Assembly (NCBI RefSeq): GCF_963678635.1
Contig: NC_087070.1
Span: 20,567,461-20,631,460, forward strand
DNA from: Symsagittifera roscoffensis
Lineage: Eukaryota; Xenacoelomorpha; Acoela; Convolutidae
Reading direction: 5' to 3'
Length of the DNA: 64,000 nucleotides
The position numbers and the translations under genes were made by a program. Under the pieces are notes generated by a model that saw nothing but the letters and a program-made list of their open reading frames with translations, made no database searches and had not been told where the DNA came from. Position 1 is the stretch's first letter. The number at the start of each line of letters is the position of its first letter. Below are positions 13,001-26,026 of this stretch, piece by piece.

Positions 13001-13192
13001 TTGGAATTTTTACAAAAGCAGAATTGGCAAAATATAGGCTTTTTGAATGAGCAAAAACTGACGAATCAATTGAAAAAGAATCGCACTGATTGCTTTTGTC
13101 GAGCATCTACCATTACAGAAAATAACGAAGTGATCGAGACGCGTGGAGAGCATAATCATGACTTGCGGGAAAATCAGATGCCCGAAAATTGA
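13001..13192 (+). pseudogene. FLYWCH-type zinc-finger fragment, copy 3
   Basis: Third copy. The last codon before the stop differs (Lys to Asn), and downstream DNA carries the two extra 17-bp words seen only in copy 3. The zinc-ligand-like residues are retained. Confidence 0.5.
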
Positions 13193-13214
13193 ACGAGAAT
13201 TTAAAAGGTCTCAG

Positions 13215-14170
13215 TGAGAGACATACAACGACAGTCGCGTGCGGTTTTGAAAGAATTCAGCGAGAGACATACACCGACTGGCCAGTGCGGTTTTGACTTT
13301 ATCTTCCGACTTTATGTTCCGACTTTGTGTTCGACTTAGTTTTTCGACTTTATGTTTCGACCAATTTGATTTTTTTTCGACTTGAGTGTAACTATAGGAC
13401 CTTCTAGACTGGATTTTTTGTCAAATTCTGACATATTCGACCCGCCTCGGTCGAAATATAAATCGAAAACCTGGACCCTAGATTTTTCTGGATGTATGTA
13501 TGTTAATATTGCCAACATGCCACGGTTAATGTTTGATCGCCGCGACTAACTTTTTGACCGCCGCGACCAACTTTTGGATCATGTCGCGACTTATTTTTTG
13601 ACCGTGCAGCGACTAATTTTTTGAGCGAGCGACTAATTTTTTGACCGCCGCAACTTTTTTTTCAACCATCGCCACTAAATTTTGAACAATGTTGCGACTA
13701 ATTTTTCGACCACCGCAACTTTTTTTTTGACCACCGCGACTAATTTTTTTTGACCACCGCGACTAATTTTTTGACCGCCGCGACTAGTTTTTTGACCACC
13801 GCGACTTATTTTTCAAACATCGCGACTAGTTTTGGTCCATGCCACAACTAATTTTTCTACCACTGCATCTAATTTTCGACCGCAGCGTCCAGTTTTTTGT
13901 TCGCCGCGACTAATTTTTTGACCATGGCTTGACAAAATTTTTGAGCGCCGTGACTAATTTTTCGACCATGCTGAGACTAATTTTTCGACCGCCACGATTA
14001 TTTTTTCGACCCCCGCAAACAACTAATTGTTCGACGTTCGCGACCGAAATACGATATTTCCAGACTCAGTCTGCGACTAATTTTTTGACAATCGTGACCG
14101 ACATACGGTATTTCTAGAAATTGTCCGCGACTTAAAACCCTGTTCAGAGTTAACATTGCGCGACCGACAA
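13215..14170. repeat. degenerate CGAC minisatellite, copy 3
   Basis: Same field in the diverged copy. Several words differ by substitutions or 1-2 bp indels and there are two extra GAGAGACATACA words at its left edge. Its variant order still matches copies 1 and 2. Confidence 0.87.
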
Positions 14171-16836
14171 AGTCGAAAAAATAGTCGCGGACGTCGACCC
14201 GGGAAGTCAATCCTCTGCTCTGTCTTGCAACAAAAATAATGAGACAGCTCGTATCATGGCAAGGCCCTAATATTCCGACTACACTTCAACGTCTCGGAGT
14301 ATTGTTCAATTACAAAAATTGATAAATACTAACATCTGCAGACTATACATTTTAACGCACTGTATTCATAGATAAAATCGACTGTATTGCAATTTTTCAC
14401 CAAAATTTGGCACTGTAATTGATAAGAAGTTTTACGAGGCAAGGAAATCCATTTTCAATCAATTATAATCGATGAATTTCGATGATTTATCGAACGAAGC
14501 ATAATCCCTTATAATCGATTAAAATGAATTAAAATCATTTTTTTAAATCTTCTTGTGTGCTATTTTTTGTTCATTGTAAGTAATTTTAGTTTATATTTTT
14601 TTGTTCATTATAATTTTTTTTGCTCGTTATAAGTCAGCTAGCTATTTTGTGGTCTTGCTAATTTTGAATTTTTTCATAACTTCAATCGCGTTTTATGATT
14701 AGTCAAATATAATTTTTTTGTTTTTTTTTTGCAAACACCACAATCTAATATGGGACGGGGTAGGTAGAGAAGCGTGATTATCGGGATGAACGTGTTCGCT
14801 CTTGCTCGAGTTTTGCTGAAAACTTCAAAAAGTAGAGTAAAAATCTTCAAAAAAAAACCGATTATATTAAAAACAAAAAATGGATTTTAATCAATTAGAA
14901 TGGATAGTTATTGTCTAAAAACAATCAATTATGAGGGATTAAAAAGACTGCTTGTATATCAGGCTGACGCTTTGTATATTCCGAATGTATTCTGAGACCA
15001 ATTTAAAAAAAATGTTTGTTATTAACTCACAAAATGATCGAAAAAAAACTTCTTCATTTCGAAAAAAATGTTTCTTCATTTTATTCCTGCACAAGCAATA
15101 TGATTTGCAAAGGGTGTTATTAGCATGTAGTTTTGTTCTGATATGTTAAGATTAATATGCTTATCTCAATTGATTTTGGAAGGCATATATCCGACGCTTA
15201 CTCGTGTTATAAGAACGCAATATATCGCGCGCTAATTATCCCAAATTAGCAATTTTCATTAAGTTTTATAACAAGCACTTTTTGGCACACTCTGGAGTTA
15301 AAAAACAAGATTTTGCCCAATTTTTCATCACAAAAATTGTGTGAAAAAAGCCAGGAGCAATTTTTTGTACTATGATAGTGTATGATAATCCTTTTTTCCA
15401 TTCTTTTTATAGTTACATGACAGGCATTTTTCTATAGATGAAAAAAAAATTGTTTCGAACTTTTGATATTTCCAAAAACACAATAACCAAAGATCATGAG
15501 AAAAAGTGTAAGTGACAGTTACCACGCAGATGAAGTACATTTGTTATTATTATCCATGTAAATTAAGGTTGGCCTTTTCACTCAGAATTATACAAACAAA
15601 GGTAAATAAATTTGTGTTTGGCTAGAGAGTTATGAATTAAAAAATTTTGGTGGTTTAGAAAAAAGGCCTGTTTTTAACAAATTAATGTTCATCTCAGAAA
15701 AAAACTAATTGACTTTTAAAAAAAATTAAAACACTTGCTTTTGAATTTGTGATTTTTTTTGGTGAAAAACTCAACCTGGACTACGTTATAGACACAAAAT
15801 TTTAAACATTGTATAGCATTTTTTTCTCCGTAAAATTGTTATTTCAGCACAGAAGCCATTTTACAATCGAACAAAGGAAATAAAAGAGTACCTCGAAATT
15901 GTATTTTATTTTCAATGGAAACAAAGCATATCAAACATTTTTCTTATATGAAATTGTATGATGAACCTTTTTTTTTGTTAAATTTTTTTTGACGCCACAG
16001 TTGCTCTCATATAACCAAAGCTGCAACTAATTCGTATTGTTTGAGCTTTAAGACACATGAATTCGTTTAAAAGTTTTTTGTTACTGTTGGAGAGAGAAAT
16101 TTGAAAATTTTATTAGACAGTTATATTAAAACAGGCAAATTAGACAACAATTTTTGCAGAAAAAAAAAGACTACAAAAAATAAGAAAGTTTTTTAAAAAA
16201 GTTTTCTTAATCTAATTTTTTGCATTTTTGATTTTTTTCGAGTCCTAAAACTGCTTTAAGAATCTCTCTCGCTTTATTCGCTCAAATGGAAACAAAAAAA
16301 CTCAAAGTATCAAACAAGTTTTCTTCAATACTGAGATAGTTTTTGAAAAGTTTTCAATGTCGTTTGAATCGCGTTTGAAAGGGCTTCAGTATGATACAAC
16401 ACAAATTCCAATGATTCAATTTCGAGTCACGTAGTTAACAAATCCCAATTATCACACATGGTTAGCAGCAGCCATAATTCACTTCAATCATTTTAACTGA
16501 ATTAAATAAAAGCCTATGCGATTTTAAGCCTTTTTCAACCAAATCAGAGCAGCATGCGTGAATTGCAAATGTTCACACTCACATGACAACTTTGTTCAAG
16601 AAAAATATATATTCGAATGATGAAATTAGCATTCAAACGTCAATCTCGCAAATGAAAGTCCGAACGTTCGAGCTATTGTTTCAGCACTACCCCAGGTCCC
16701 ATCCGCGTCCTTGGTTTTTCCAGCCGAATATTTCATGTCGCCTCACAATTGAGGTCAGATTAGCTTAAAGTAGAGAGGATGCACTGTTTCACCAAACTCT
16801 GCAACAGACATCAAACCATAACTAAACTACGATAGT

Positions 16837-17240
16837 TTATGTGAGTGAAATCAGCAATTTCAGAACCAAATTAAGAAATCAATATAGATTTTACGGGTCC
16901 AACAGCAGAAAACGAAGGGTTTTTTCTTACTTTTGCTTAGCCCGACTAGCGCCCCTCCAATCAACAAAAAATGTTACTCGATAGGTGCAAAAACTAATCA
17001 AGGATTGATCTCGGATCTGATTTTTTTTCGGGAATTGTGGTCTAGTCTGAAAAAAGTGTTTTTTTTTGTATAAGCAATTTTAAGTTGAAGTCACTAGCTG
17101 CAGGCAGATTTAAACAGAACTCGTTTTTAAGGCTCATTTGGGAAGAAAAACGAAATTTATTTTTTAAAAAATGCATCCTGAATTCGCCTAATCAATCCTT
17201 TGGTTAGTTGTGCAATCTACTTTAGAAATCATGAAATTGA
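16837..17240. other. non-coding sequence at the edge of the tandem array
   Basis: Unique-looking AT-rich DNA beginning where copy 3 ends. I see no exon, RNA gene or repeat structure in it. Confidence 0.5.
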
Positions 17241-17258
17241 TGATTTTGAAAAAGAGAA

Positions 17259-18530
17259 ATGATTTTTTTTCTGCGGATAATAGGATCGATGATTAACTAC
17301 CTGTACTCTCAAAAATGCCAAAAACGAGCCTATTTTGCCACAGACCACAAGAAAATTGAACCCAATGAACCCAAAATTTCCTCAGTCCTACTCGATTACA
17401 GACAAGAACCAAACGAGTGGACAAACAAAAACAAGAATAGAGGTAAACGTAATCGAACAGTCCAAGAACTGATCAGAAACGCGCATTGGGATTGAATTGG
17501 ATGTGTTTTTTTTCCCGTTGAGAAAACTAAAAAAAAATTGTATTGTAATCAGAAATTGATGAAGTTAATTGGTAGGAGAAAGAAACCACCATAATTACTT
17601 GAGACAGAAGAAATCACAGCTGATGATTTTTCTGAGAAAAGAACCTTTGAGCCGCAGTAACCCCTTTCCACTCAACGGCCATGGGCAACAGTTGGATTGA
17701 TCTTGGGGTAGATATCGGTTCAAAGCACCTAGCGACGGATACCGAAGACCAGATTACAGAAAACGTGACAGCTCTCTGCAGTCACATTTTCTTTAAGTTG
17801 AACGGCAGGCGATTGACGAAAATCTGGGCCAGACAGTTCTGCAAACTCCAAGGGCTAAGTAAAATTCTTAATTGCCAACCCAGAGCAACAGCAGAGAAAC
17901 GCTAGGGCCAGATACGCCATATAATTAGTAGCAAGAATTTGGAGCAGAATGAAATAATTAAAAAGAGCAATCTACTATTTTTGACCAATTTTTGCATGCA
18001 AATTTGAAATTTTATGTGACCTTGAGACATCCTTGCTCTTTTTAATTAATTTTGCCTTCCATTTTTTTGCAATGCTCTATGCTACGATAAATGCAATGGA
18101 GCGACTCCAGAGGTTTTCAAGAAATCATCCGGTTCTCTCGTGATTTTGGAAAGCAGTAAAAATATCGACAGAAAATAAAAGAGCCAACAAATCCTCACCA
18201 ATCAGCAAAGTTACAAAATTGCGGATTACCGTGGCTAGAAAATCTATGGGCCAGTGTTCATAAAGGCCTGAGGAAGAGAAAGTGATCTATAAAAATGGGG
18301 CAGATAAAAATCAAGGGTTGCAGAAAAGGGATCTTAACATCAATTTTACAAAAATTGATTGACATTAACAATCATCAAATTCGGTTGTAAATGCTTTTGT
18401 GAAAAAGTTCGCGACATCGAAGGAAAAACAAAAATTATCGGATATCTCAAAAGTAGACAGAGCAGGACAAAAAAGCTTGCCAAGGAAGCGTTTAAAAACT
18501 GGCCCAAAACTTATCATTAAACCGATTTAA
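17259..18530 (+). pseudogene. decayed coding-like region of unknown origin
   Basis: A patch of coding-like composition. One open stretch at 17259-17495 contains KNKNRGKRNRTVQELIRNAH. A second, at 17681-17905 from an ATG, contains GVDIGSKHLATDTEDQ. A third stretch near 18370-18520 is Lys/Arg-rich in a different frame. They are short, change frame and are broken by stops. I recognise no domain. The most likely reading is an old transposon or processed copy; an unrecognised exon set is possible. Confidence 0.3.
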
Positions 18531-18949
18531 TTGAATCATAAGGGGTTTGTTTAATAATCGAGCCTTTGAATTGTGTTCTCAAAAGTCTTTGGAGTTATAT
18601 GTTTCGGGTGCCATGATTTCTCCAAGACAAAAAATGATCATCATTGATTCAGCCGAGCAAAAATTAATAGCTTTGATTCCTTAGGTTTTATCAGCTTCTG
18701 TTCATGTGGTTTTGAGATGTGATTTTGCTTGACACCTTGCTTAATTTTACTAACTTTTCCCTAAATTTTGAGTGGTATAGACTTAGCCCCTAAAATGCCG
18801 TTGGTTGCTCCTCATTCGTTCGAGCCGGGTAAAAGAGTCAGTGTAATAAATACATAGTTTTTCTATGACATTAGTGTCATGCGTGTGTTCTAATTAATCG
18901 ATTAGAATTGAATGTTCTTTAGTAACTTAAGTATATTGATAAAATAGTG

Positions 18950-19175
18950 AGGTGCTACCCAGGTCCATCAGTCTTTGATATCTTTGAAAAACCTTGAAGA
19001 TCCTTGGTTATATCTTAAAGAATCTTGATTAAATCTTAAAGAAAATCTTGGCTGTCTTGGCAAGTTCTTGCCAAAGAATCTTGGAAAATATTAAAGATTC
19101 TTAAAGAAAACTCAAAAAATCATGAAGAAAAAAACAAAGATAGCTAAGATTTTTTAAAAACATTATGACGAATTG
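18950..19175. repeat. AAAGAATCTTG low-complexity cluster
   Basis: Short words of the form AAAGAATCTTGG or TCTTAAAGAAAATCTTGG recur about ten times in both orientations over roughly 200 bp. No coding potential. Confidence 0.6.
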
Positions 19176-19800
19176 CAAGGAAGGTGGGTGACTTTACATT
19201 CAAGATTTTCCAAGATTTCAACAAAATTTTCGCCTTTTTATTGAAGATAAAACTAAAAATTTCTGAAAAAAAAATTAAAATTTCTCCAGAACTCTCGATT
19301 ATAAAACTCAATTGTAAAACACTTAAAAATTAGACTAATTATGACTATAAAAAAAGTCAAAGGAAATTATAAAATATACAGATAAGATTGATAAAAGAAC
19401 AAAACTAAGGCTCAACTTCTATTTGAAATTAATAACTAAAATTGATACAGACTATAAGAAAGCTTACTTGACGTCAACATACTAATCAATTACGAGTGAG
19501 CTCTAAGTACCTCTCTAAGCTTTTTAAAACTTATTTTCAGATTTAGAAAAAAATAGCATTACGTTTTGTTATTTTAATAATCTTACCTGTGGCATATCAC
19601 TACTTTGATTTACTTTTATCGGACTTAAAGCAGTTTTTTGTACTATATTTACCTTACAAGGTATTGGCGTGCCACTAATTAAAAATAAAAATTGAGTTTT
19701 TCATTCGTCACAAAATTACTGGCTACATATCTATTCACCAATAATGCACCATAGGCTTTCAATATCTTGGTAATTTTCCATCAACGCACATAAAATTTCT

Positions 19801-20465
19801 ACCCGCACTAGAGTTTCATGGATAAAAACCGATTTTAATGGAAAAATGTGGCTAGAATTTTGTCTTTGCAATCCATTTTTATCGCAAGTTTAGATCACAA
19901 AATTGATTATATTGTCATTATAATCCATTTTTTTTGTAAAAAAACTCAATCCAATAACTTCCATTAAAATTGATTATAATCCATTTATAATCCAATATAA
20001 TTGATTATGATGGATCATAATCTCTATAATTTTTTGCAAAATTGGTCGTAAAAGTGGGGGATAAAAGAGGGTGGGGGGGTTGGGGGTGGAGGGGGGGATT
20101 GTTTATATTGGAAGGACGACAAGTGAAAACACAACAAAAATTTTTAAAGCAAAAAACCAAATCAAATCTTGTTTATCTGTTAGGTGTATCAAGCCAAAAG
20201 CAGCTGTTAAAATTTTTATATACTGCACGGTTTGAAAATTTTAAATGCATTTACAAAAAATTGGATTACAATCCAATTTAACTGGTTTTAATCCATTATC
20301 ATTGTTTATACTCAAATAAAATAGATTTTTTTGATTTGACAAAAATAAATTTTTAATCCATTTTTCATTTTTTTTAATAGATTTTTACAGATTATCGATT
20401 ATTGAATTTTATAAAGACTGACAATGAAAATCAAACATACTCGATTATTATCCATGAAAATGCAG
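19801..20465. mobile_element. second, diverged member of the GATTATAAT TIR family
   Basis: Left end CCCGCACTAGAGTTTCATGG and right end ATTATCCATGAAAATGCAGT are diverged versions of the inverted ends at 5834-6353. The interior is again full of TTGATTATAATCCATT-like words, and the sub-terminal AAGACTGACAATGAAAATC matches GAAACTGACTATAAAATG in the other member. Located outside the tandem array, it shows the family is dispersed. Confidence 0.6.
20056..20098 (+). other. G-rich tract, potential G-quadruplex
   Basis: Five or more runs of three to seven G within 43 bases, in otherwise very AT-rich DNA and inside the TIR element at 19801-20465. The pattern satisfies the usual four-run criterion for a G-quadruplex on the + strand. 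Confidence 0.65.
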
Positions 20466-20821
20466 TACTAAAGTCATAATTATAAATTGTCGTAATTAAC
20501 TTTATCAGTTGAAAAATTGCACAATTCCTACCAACTGAGAAAATTCCGGTCAAATAGCAATTAGCACTCTCATTCAGTAGTCGATCGATTATTCAAATTT
20601 TATCAAGCGTTTAAAAAAGACTGACAATGAAAATCAAACATACTCGATTATTATCCATGAAAATGCAGTACTAAAGTCATAATTATAAATTGTCGTAATT
20701 AACTTTATCAGTTGAAAAATTGCACAATTCCTACCAACTGAGAAAATTCCGGTCAAATAGCAATTAGCACTCTCATTCAGTAGTCGATCGATTATTCAAA
20801 TTTTATCAAGCGTTTAAAAAA
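20416..20821. repeat. near-perfect 203-bp tandem duplication
   Basis: GACTGACAATGAAAATCAAA starts at 20416 and again at 20619. The 203-bp units appear identical to TTATCAAGCGTTTAAAAAA. The duplication begins inside the right end of the TIR element at 19801-20465, so it post-dates that insertion. Confidence 0.93.
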
Positions 20822-23090
20822 ATTAGCTTGTTTCATACAATATTGTCACATTGTAATAAATTGTTTCAAATACCTGTCGTCATAATTGAACAATTTGCAC
20901 AACTCCTGTCAGCACAGAGAACGAAATGATTAAAAGTGAGTCGATATATCAGAAGAATTTTTATAGTTTCCTCGCAAACCCATCCGTCCCATTTCTTGAG
21001 ATCTAGGTCGAGACGAGGCCATTTTACAATTAAAGAAGGATTCGAGACAAAACTTTTGTCCACAGTGACAAACTTGGATAAAAATCGTTTATATACAAAA
21101 AAATCTACAGATAAACGTAAGTATAGAATCGGTTTATCTGCAAGCATTTTGCGAACGATAATCGATTCTATACGACATACAATTTTCATATATGGAAAAA
21201 AAACTTATCATACAATTTCGTACAATTCCATGCGAAGAGAAAATTTAAGAAGAATCTTCGCTATGCATTTAATCATACATAAAAAAATTAATTGTTCATC
21301 GAGTTCTGCTAAATATTATTGTTTTGCCCCAAAAACAACAATAACCAAAGATTTTCTAACACAAGAAACCGCAGTGGTTGAGGGGAAAAATCTCTCATAT
21401 ACTCGCGTTTATCTAGTAACTGTAGGAGGTACGAAATCATAGTTCACTCAGAATTATGAATACAGACCTGAAATTTTTGTATTTGGCTAGAAAAATTGTG
21501 GTAAAAAACTTCACTTGTCAAAAATTGTGGCCTGATTTTTTTTCTGTTGAAGTACATCTTACAATCTAAAAGTTTTAAAAGTTTCAAGTTTTAACATGAT
21601 ATTGCGACTAAAAATTGAGAAAAAAAATTTTCTCTGAGATTTGGTTTTTCTAGTTCCAAAAATTTTTTTTTGCTGCAAGGTATATTTTGCTGATCAAATA
21701 TTTTTTCATACACTCTGTGTAGGATTTTGTATGACCTGCAATTTCTTGAGGAGACGTGTTTACCTCAAACTACAATTTTCAATGGACCCCTTTATGATTT
21801 TGCAATCTAAAGGTTCCCGCTGCGAGGAGAGTGCTTTTTACAAAATTTCTTCAAATGCCATGAACAAAATCAAATTTTCAGAGCTTTTTTGTGGAAAAAA
21901 CAGCAACAAAAATTATAAAACCTATTCTATAACAAATAGTTTTTGCTGGGAGATACTTCTATTTTTTGATTTCAATAATGTTTTTAAATCAAACACCAAC
22001 ACAAATGTTTCACTGAAAAACCTACATGAAAATTTTTCTTTTCGAAATTTTCATATTGTCTGATGGGCGAGTATGTTGAGAAAGTTAGTACACAATTTGT
22101 GTATAACGTGCATATTGTCTGTGAAAAATCTCTATAAAATCTGTGTATTATTTGAGTCTTTTTTAGGAAAGAAAGAATTGAGTAGACCAGCTTTCAAAAA
22201 TATTCGTTTACGTGCTCATTTTTCAGGTTTCATAATGTAAAAAGCTATAGGCTGTGGTTATAATATATGCATTTCAAACTAAAAATAACGACAACATGAT
22301 TTTTTGAATTAATTCATCTAGTTTTGCATGAAAACGATAAGCAAATAAATTCATGTTATTATGCAGTTTTTTTTTCTTTTTCTTTTTTGTTAAGTTGTTT
22401 AAAATTTCAAATTTTAGCATTACACTTCCTACACAAACGCTATAGGTTGTCTACGCGTATAAAATTTTTGTTCTCGCATAAAACATACCTCTAAAGAATT
22501 TGCTGAAAAACTTAAGAAAAAAATCGATTTGCAAGATCTTGTAACGAGATGCAACATCTTTAAAAGTGTCTTGCAAGAATTGTGTGAGATCTTATAAGAT
22601 AACCTCCCATAATCGATTTGCGACTAGGGGTAGATACCGAATTTTGTCCATTTTATCACTGCGGTTAATTCGAGCACTCAAACTATAGAACAAAAAGGGT
22701 GATGCTGTGGTAATGAATATCAGGCGTTTTTTATCATTTTTTGTAGACCGAGGAGATCAAACCGCCACCGAAGCAATAAAAAAAGTTCCGCAAGCCTGAT
22801 ATCAAACAAATACACATTGACTGTGATTTCAAATAGCCTTTCCACCTACTGTGATTTTAAAGATATGTTTGTTGAGGTTGTATTTTGCTGGGAGACGTAA
22901 ATGGGAACAAACGGAAAGTTTTTCAATTTTCATTGGGCGTTCTTTTTTTTTTTTACTGTTTCTTGATTATTTAAGCGTTCTCATTGTGCTATCATCTGAT
23001 CAAAAACTGCAAAACTTCCCGTCTAAAGTTCGTTCTTCGGAGTTATGTTTGATAATACAGCTCATGTTTGATATCCGTTGCTTACGACCA
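20822..23090. other. non-coding, includes an R1-family segment
   Basis: AT-rich DNA. The part at 21185-21560 contains ACAACAATAACCAAAGATTTTC followed by AACACAAGAAACC, matching 56045-56085, and so belongs to dispersed repeat family R1. Open stretches here (for example 20936-21442) have no recognisable domain and overlap the repeat, so I do not call genes. Confidence 0.5.
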
Positions 23091-23093
23091 TAC

Positions 23094-25790
23094 TGTCGCG
23101 ACTAATTTCCAGACCACCCCGGTCGAGGTCCTCGACTTATTTCTTGACTTTGAAAGTCGAGCACTTGCAGTTTTGCCACTAAAAATGTGCGGTCGAAAAG
23201 CAATTATAAGTCGAGCACAAATTCAAAACATACCCAGTTTTGGTCGAGAAAATCAAAATATAATTTGGGAAAGTCGAAACACACCCAATTTTAGCCGAGA
23301 AAGTCGAAACCTAGGTCGAGCACAAAGTCAAAACATACCCAATTTTGGTCGAGAAAGTCAAATTATAGGTAGAAAAAGTCGAAACATAGGTCGGTCGAGA
23401 AAGTCGAAACAAACCCAATTTTTGTTCAGAAAGTCGAAATTTAGGTCAAGCACAAAGTCAAATCATACCCAATTTTGGTCCAAAAAATGGAAGCACAGGT
23501 CGATAAATTCAAAACATACCCAAAATGTCAAAAGATACGACGAGCACGGTCAAAAAATAAGTCGAGCACAGTCGAAACAAATCCAATTCCGTGGTCGAGA
23601 AAGTCGAAATATATGTCGACCAGCACAGTCGAAACATGGGACAAAAGGAATCGAAATGTTTGTCAAGAACAGTCGGAGCGTGTTCAAGCGTTTTGAGTGA
23701 AACCTAGACGAGCACTTTCAAAAATATTGTGCCAATGCCGCTTAAATTTTGTAGAGAAATTTTCCAAAATGCAACAATAATCCAGAACACGTATTAGTCA
23801 ATTTATTGCATTGTATATTGGTCACTGTATATGCAAGTTTCAAACTATTTCAAATTTTTAGGTTAAATGTTTATCATAATCTCCTATTTGTTTTAGTGAA
23901 ACTTATTCTCCCTACCAAAATAAACCTTAAGCAGAGTCAATGGTTTGGATCGAGACAGGCAAGATACATATTTTTGAAAAGAGACAAATCATAGATTCAG
24001 CTCAGACAAAAAAGTTCGAGCACAAATAAAACTTAGGTTGAATGCAATCGAAACATTTCATTCTGATTGTGCCCAACATGCTGTTTTTTTATCTTTATTC
24101 GATCAATATTTCCTTTAGTTTCAGTCTGCAATTTGGTTGCAATGTTTCAATTACGCTCAAGTTTGTTTCGACTGATCATATAACTCCACAAATATTTACA
24201 CCCACAAATGCGACCAAACTTTGGTTCAATTGCACTAAACCTGCATGCTTTAACATTGTTACGCCAGTAGTTTTATGTGTTTAACCTGTTTCGACCGCGC
24301 TCGAACTAGGTTTTGTCTCAGATCGAACTAAGGTTTGATTGTATTCAACTTAGATTTTTTCGACTGCGCCATACGCATGTTTTGACTGTGCTCAACCTAG
24401 ATTTCAATTTTTCTCAACTAATGCGTTGATTGTGCTTGTTTTTAACTTTCGACTATGTTCAGCTTAACTTTCGACTGTGTTCAGCAATATATCTAATAGT
24501 GAAAAGTAGATTTTCCCTATAAAGAATAATTTTTATAGAGAAGCTTTTTTTTAATGTTTGCCGAATATCATCTTCTAAGGTGGAAGATGTCATCTACCAC
24601 ATGATAAAATTCAAGCATAGTCAGCAAAATTAGAGCGTACTCAGTCGAAACACATATTTCCAAGCACAGTCAAGTCATAGATTGGGCACAGATAAAAAGG
24701 GCGAGCACAGATGAAACATAGGCTGAACTCAGTCAAAACATAGGGTGAAACCTGTCGAAACATATGTTTTCAAGCAGAGTTCAAATGTAGATTGAGCACA
24801 ATCTAAATTTTAGCCCAAGTACTATCAAAACATAAATTGAACTAAAGTAAAACTACGGGCCGAAAACTTTTAAAACACACAAAGCGATCGCAATCAATCT
24901 TAACTTGAGCACGAGCAATATCAAATCATCAGTCGAACACAGTCAAGCACAATCAAAAAGATAGATTGAAGTCCGCGTAACTTTTTGTTACATTTTTTGT
25001 TTCAAAATTGAAGAAAGCATGCAAGCTAAAAAAATTACTTCGTTAGTGTGTCAGCAACTCTCAAAATATAAACACATTAGATTAAGGAATATTTTAGTCA
25101 GATTTTGAGATCTGTGGTCTCACGCAGAATTGAAAAAAGTTTTGGAGATTTTTTCGCGTATGTCATTTATAAATTTAACGCTTTTTAGATGACATAGTTA
25201 TATATGCAAATTTAAATGAAAACTTTTGCAAGTTTCATCATTCTGCTGCCAAATTTTACCTCCTATGAATCTTTCTTCCGAACGCAACTTCTAGCTAAGT
25301 TAAATTAGCAGCTTTCATGAAGTAAGTATCATAGGTCAAGCAAGCTACAGTAATTCAAAATGAATAAGTCGAGGTCAAATCATATATTTTTGAGCAGAAT
25401 CAGTTGAGCATAGACAAGTAAAAAAACAGTCGAATAATAGAGTATAATATTTTCACACAGAGCCTAAACGAAACCTATTTTTTTCGAGCAGACTTCAAAC
25501 GTAATTTGAGCACAATCTGAACAAACTTCAAACATACATGAAACGAAATTTGAGCACATTCAAAACAAAGGTTGTGCCAAATCAAGTTTTAGGTCAAATG
25601 CAAGCAAAAAATAAGTTGAGCCCCATCCAGACACGGGCCAAGAATTGTCAAAACATTGGTAAAAACACAACCTAGCTTGAGCAAAGATTATGTTTTGTTT
25701 CGACTGTGCTGGACCTCTGCTTCGACTTCGACGTCGCTTGACCTGTATATGCTTTGACTATCTTCGGCGTCTATTTCGACTGTTCTTAAC
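23094..25790. repeat. 2.7-kb degenerate GTCGAAACATA minisatellite with orientation switches
   Basis: Irregular words of about 22-30 bp such as GTCGAGCACAGTCGAAACAT and CCCAATTTTGGTCGAG fill the region. The word runs forward at about 23094-24060, appears as its reverse complement (TTTCGACTGTGCTCAACC) at about 24160-24490, forward again at 24610-25680, and inverted near 25690-25790. The same word in reverse occurs in the 5.6-kb units near 1990-2100. A 210-codon open frame at 23068-23700 is only read-through of this repeat. Confidence 0.85.
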
Positions 25791-26026
25791 TATTGTTTTC
25801 ACATAATTTTAACATTTTTGATAGTTTGATATTGGCCCGCATGATACAAGATAGTGGAGAATTTCTTAAAATTGTTGGGCTTGGCATTCGTTACATTTTT
25901 GTCATGTTTTACTCGATATGTCTATTTATGTTCGACAGATTTAATGAAAATTGAACAAAAATCAAAATTTATTGATATTTTAAAAAAAGATTTTATAGAT
26001 TCAGTTAAAAAATGTTTTTTTTTCAG

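Larger units (their letters stand above)
11642..16836. repeat. 5.6-kb tandem unit, copy 3, diverged and truncated
   Basis: Third copy with many more substitutions. A deletion of about 240 bp lies near 16106 relative to copy 2 (10459-10700). Two extra near-identical words GAGAGACATACAMCGAC sit at about 13216 and 13263. Homology stops at GCTACGATAGT/ACTACGATAGT near 16836, before the TIR element that follows in copies 1 and 2, so this is the edge of the array. Confidence 0.92.

Noticed and set aside
20936-21442. 168-codon open frame
   Set aside because: No domain, unusual composition, overlaps dispersed repeat R1, and no splice or start context.
21641-22063. 140-codon open frame
   Set aside because: Poly-F/K-rich product of AT-rich DNA with no recognisable motif.
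23068-23700. 210-codon open frame on the plus strand
   Set aside because: It is read-through of the GTCGAAACATA minisatellite; the peptide is a degenerate echo of the DNA word and stops where the array changes.
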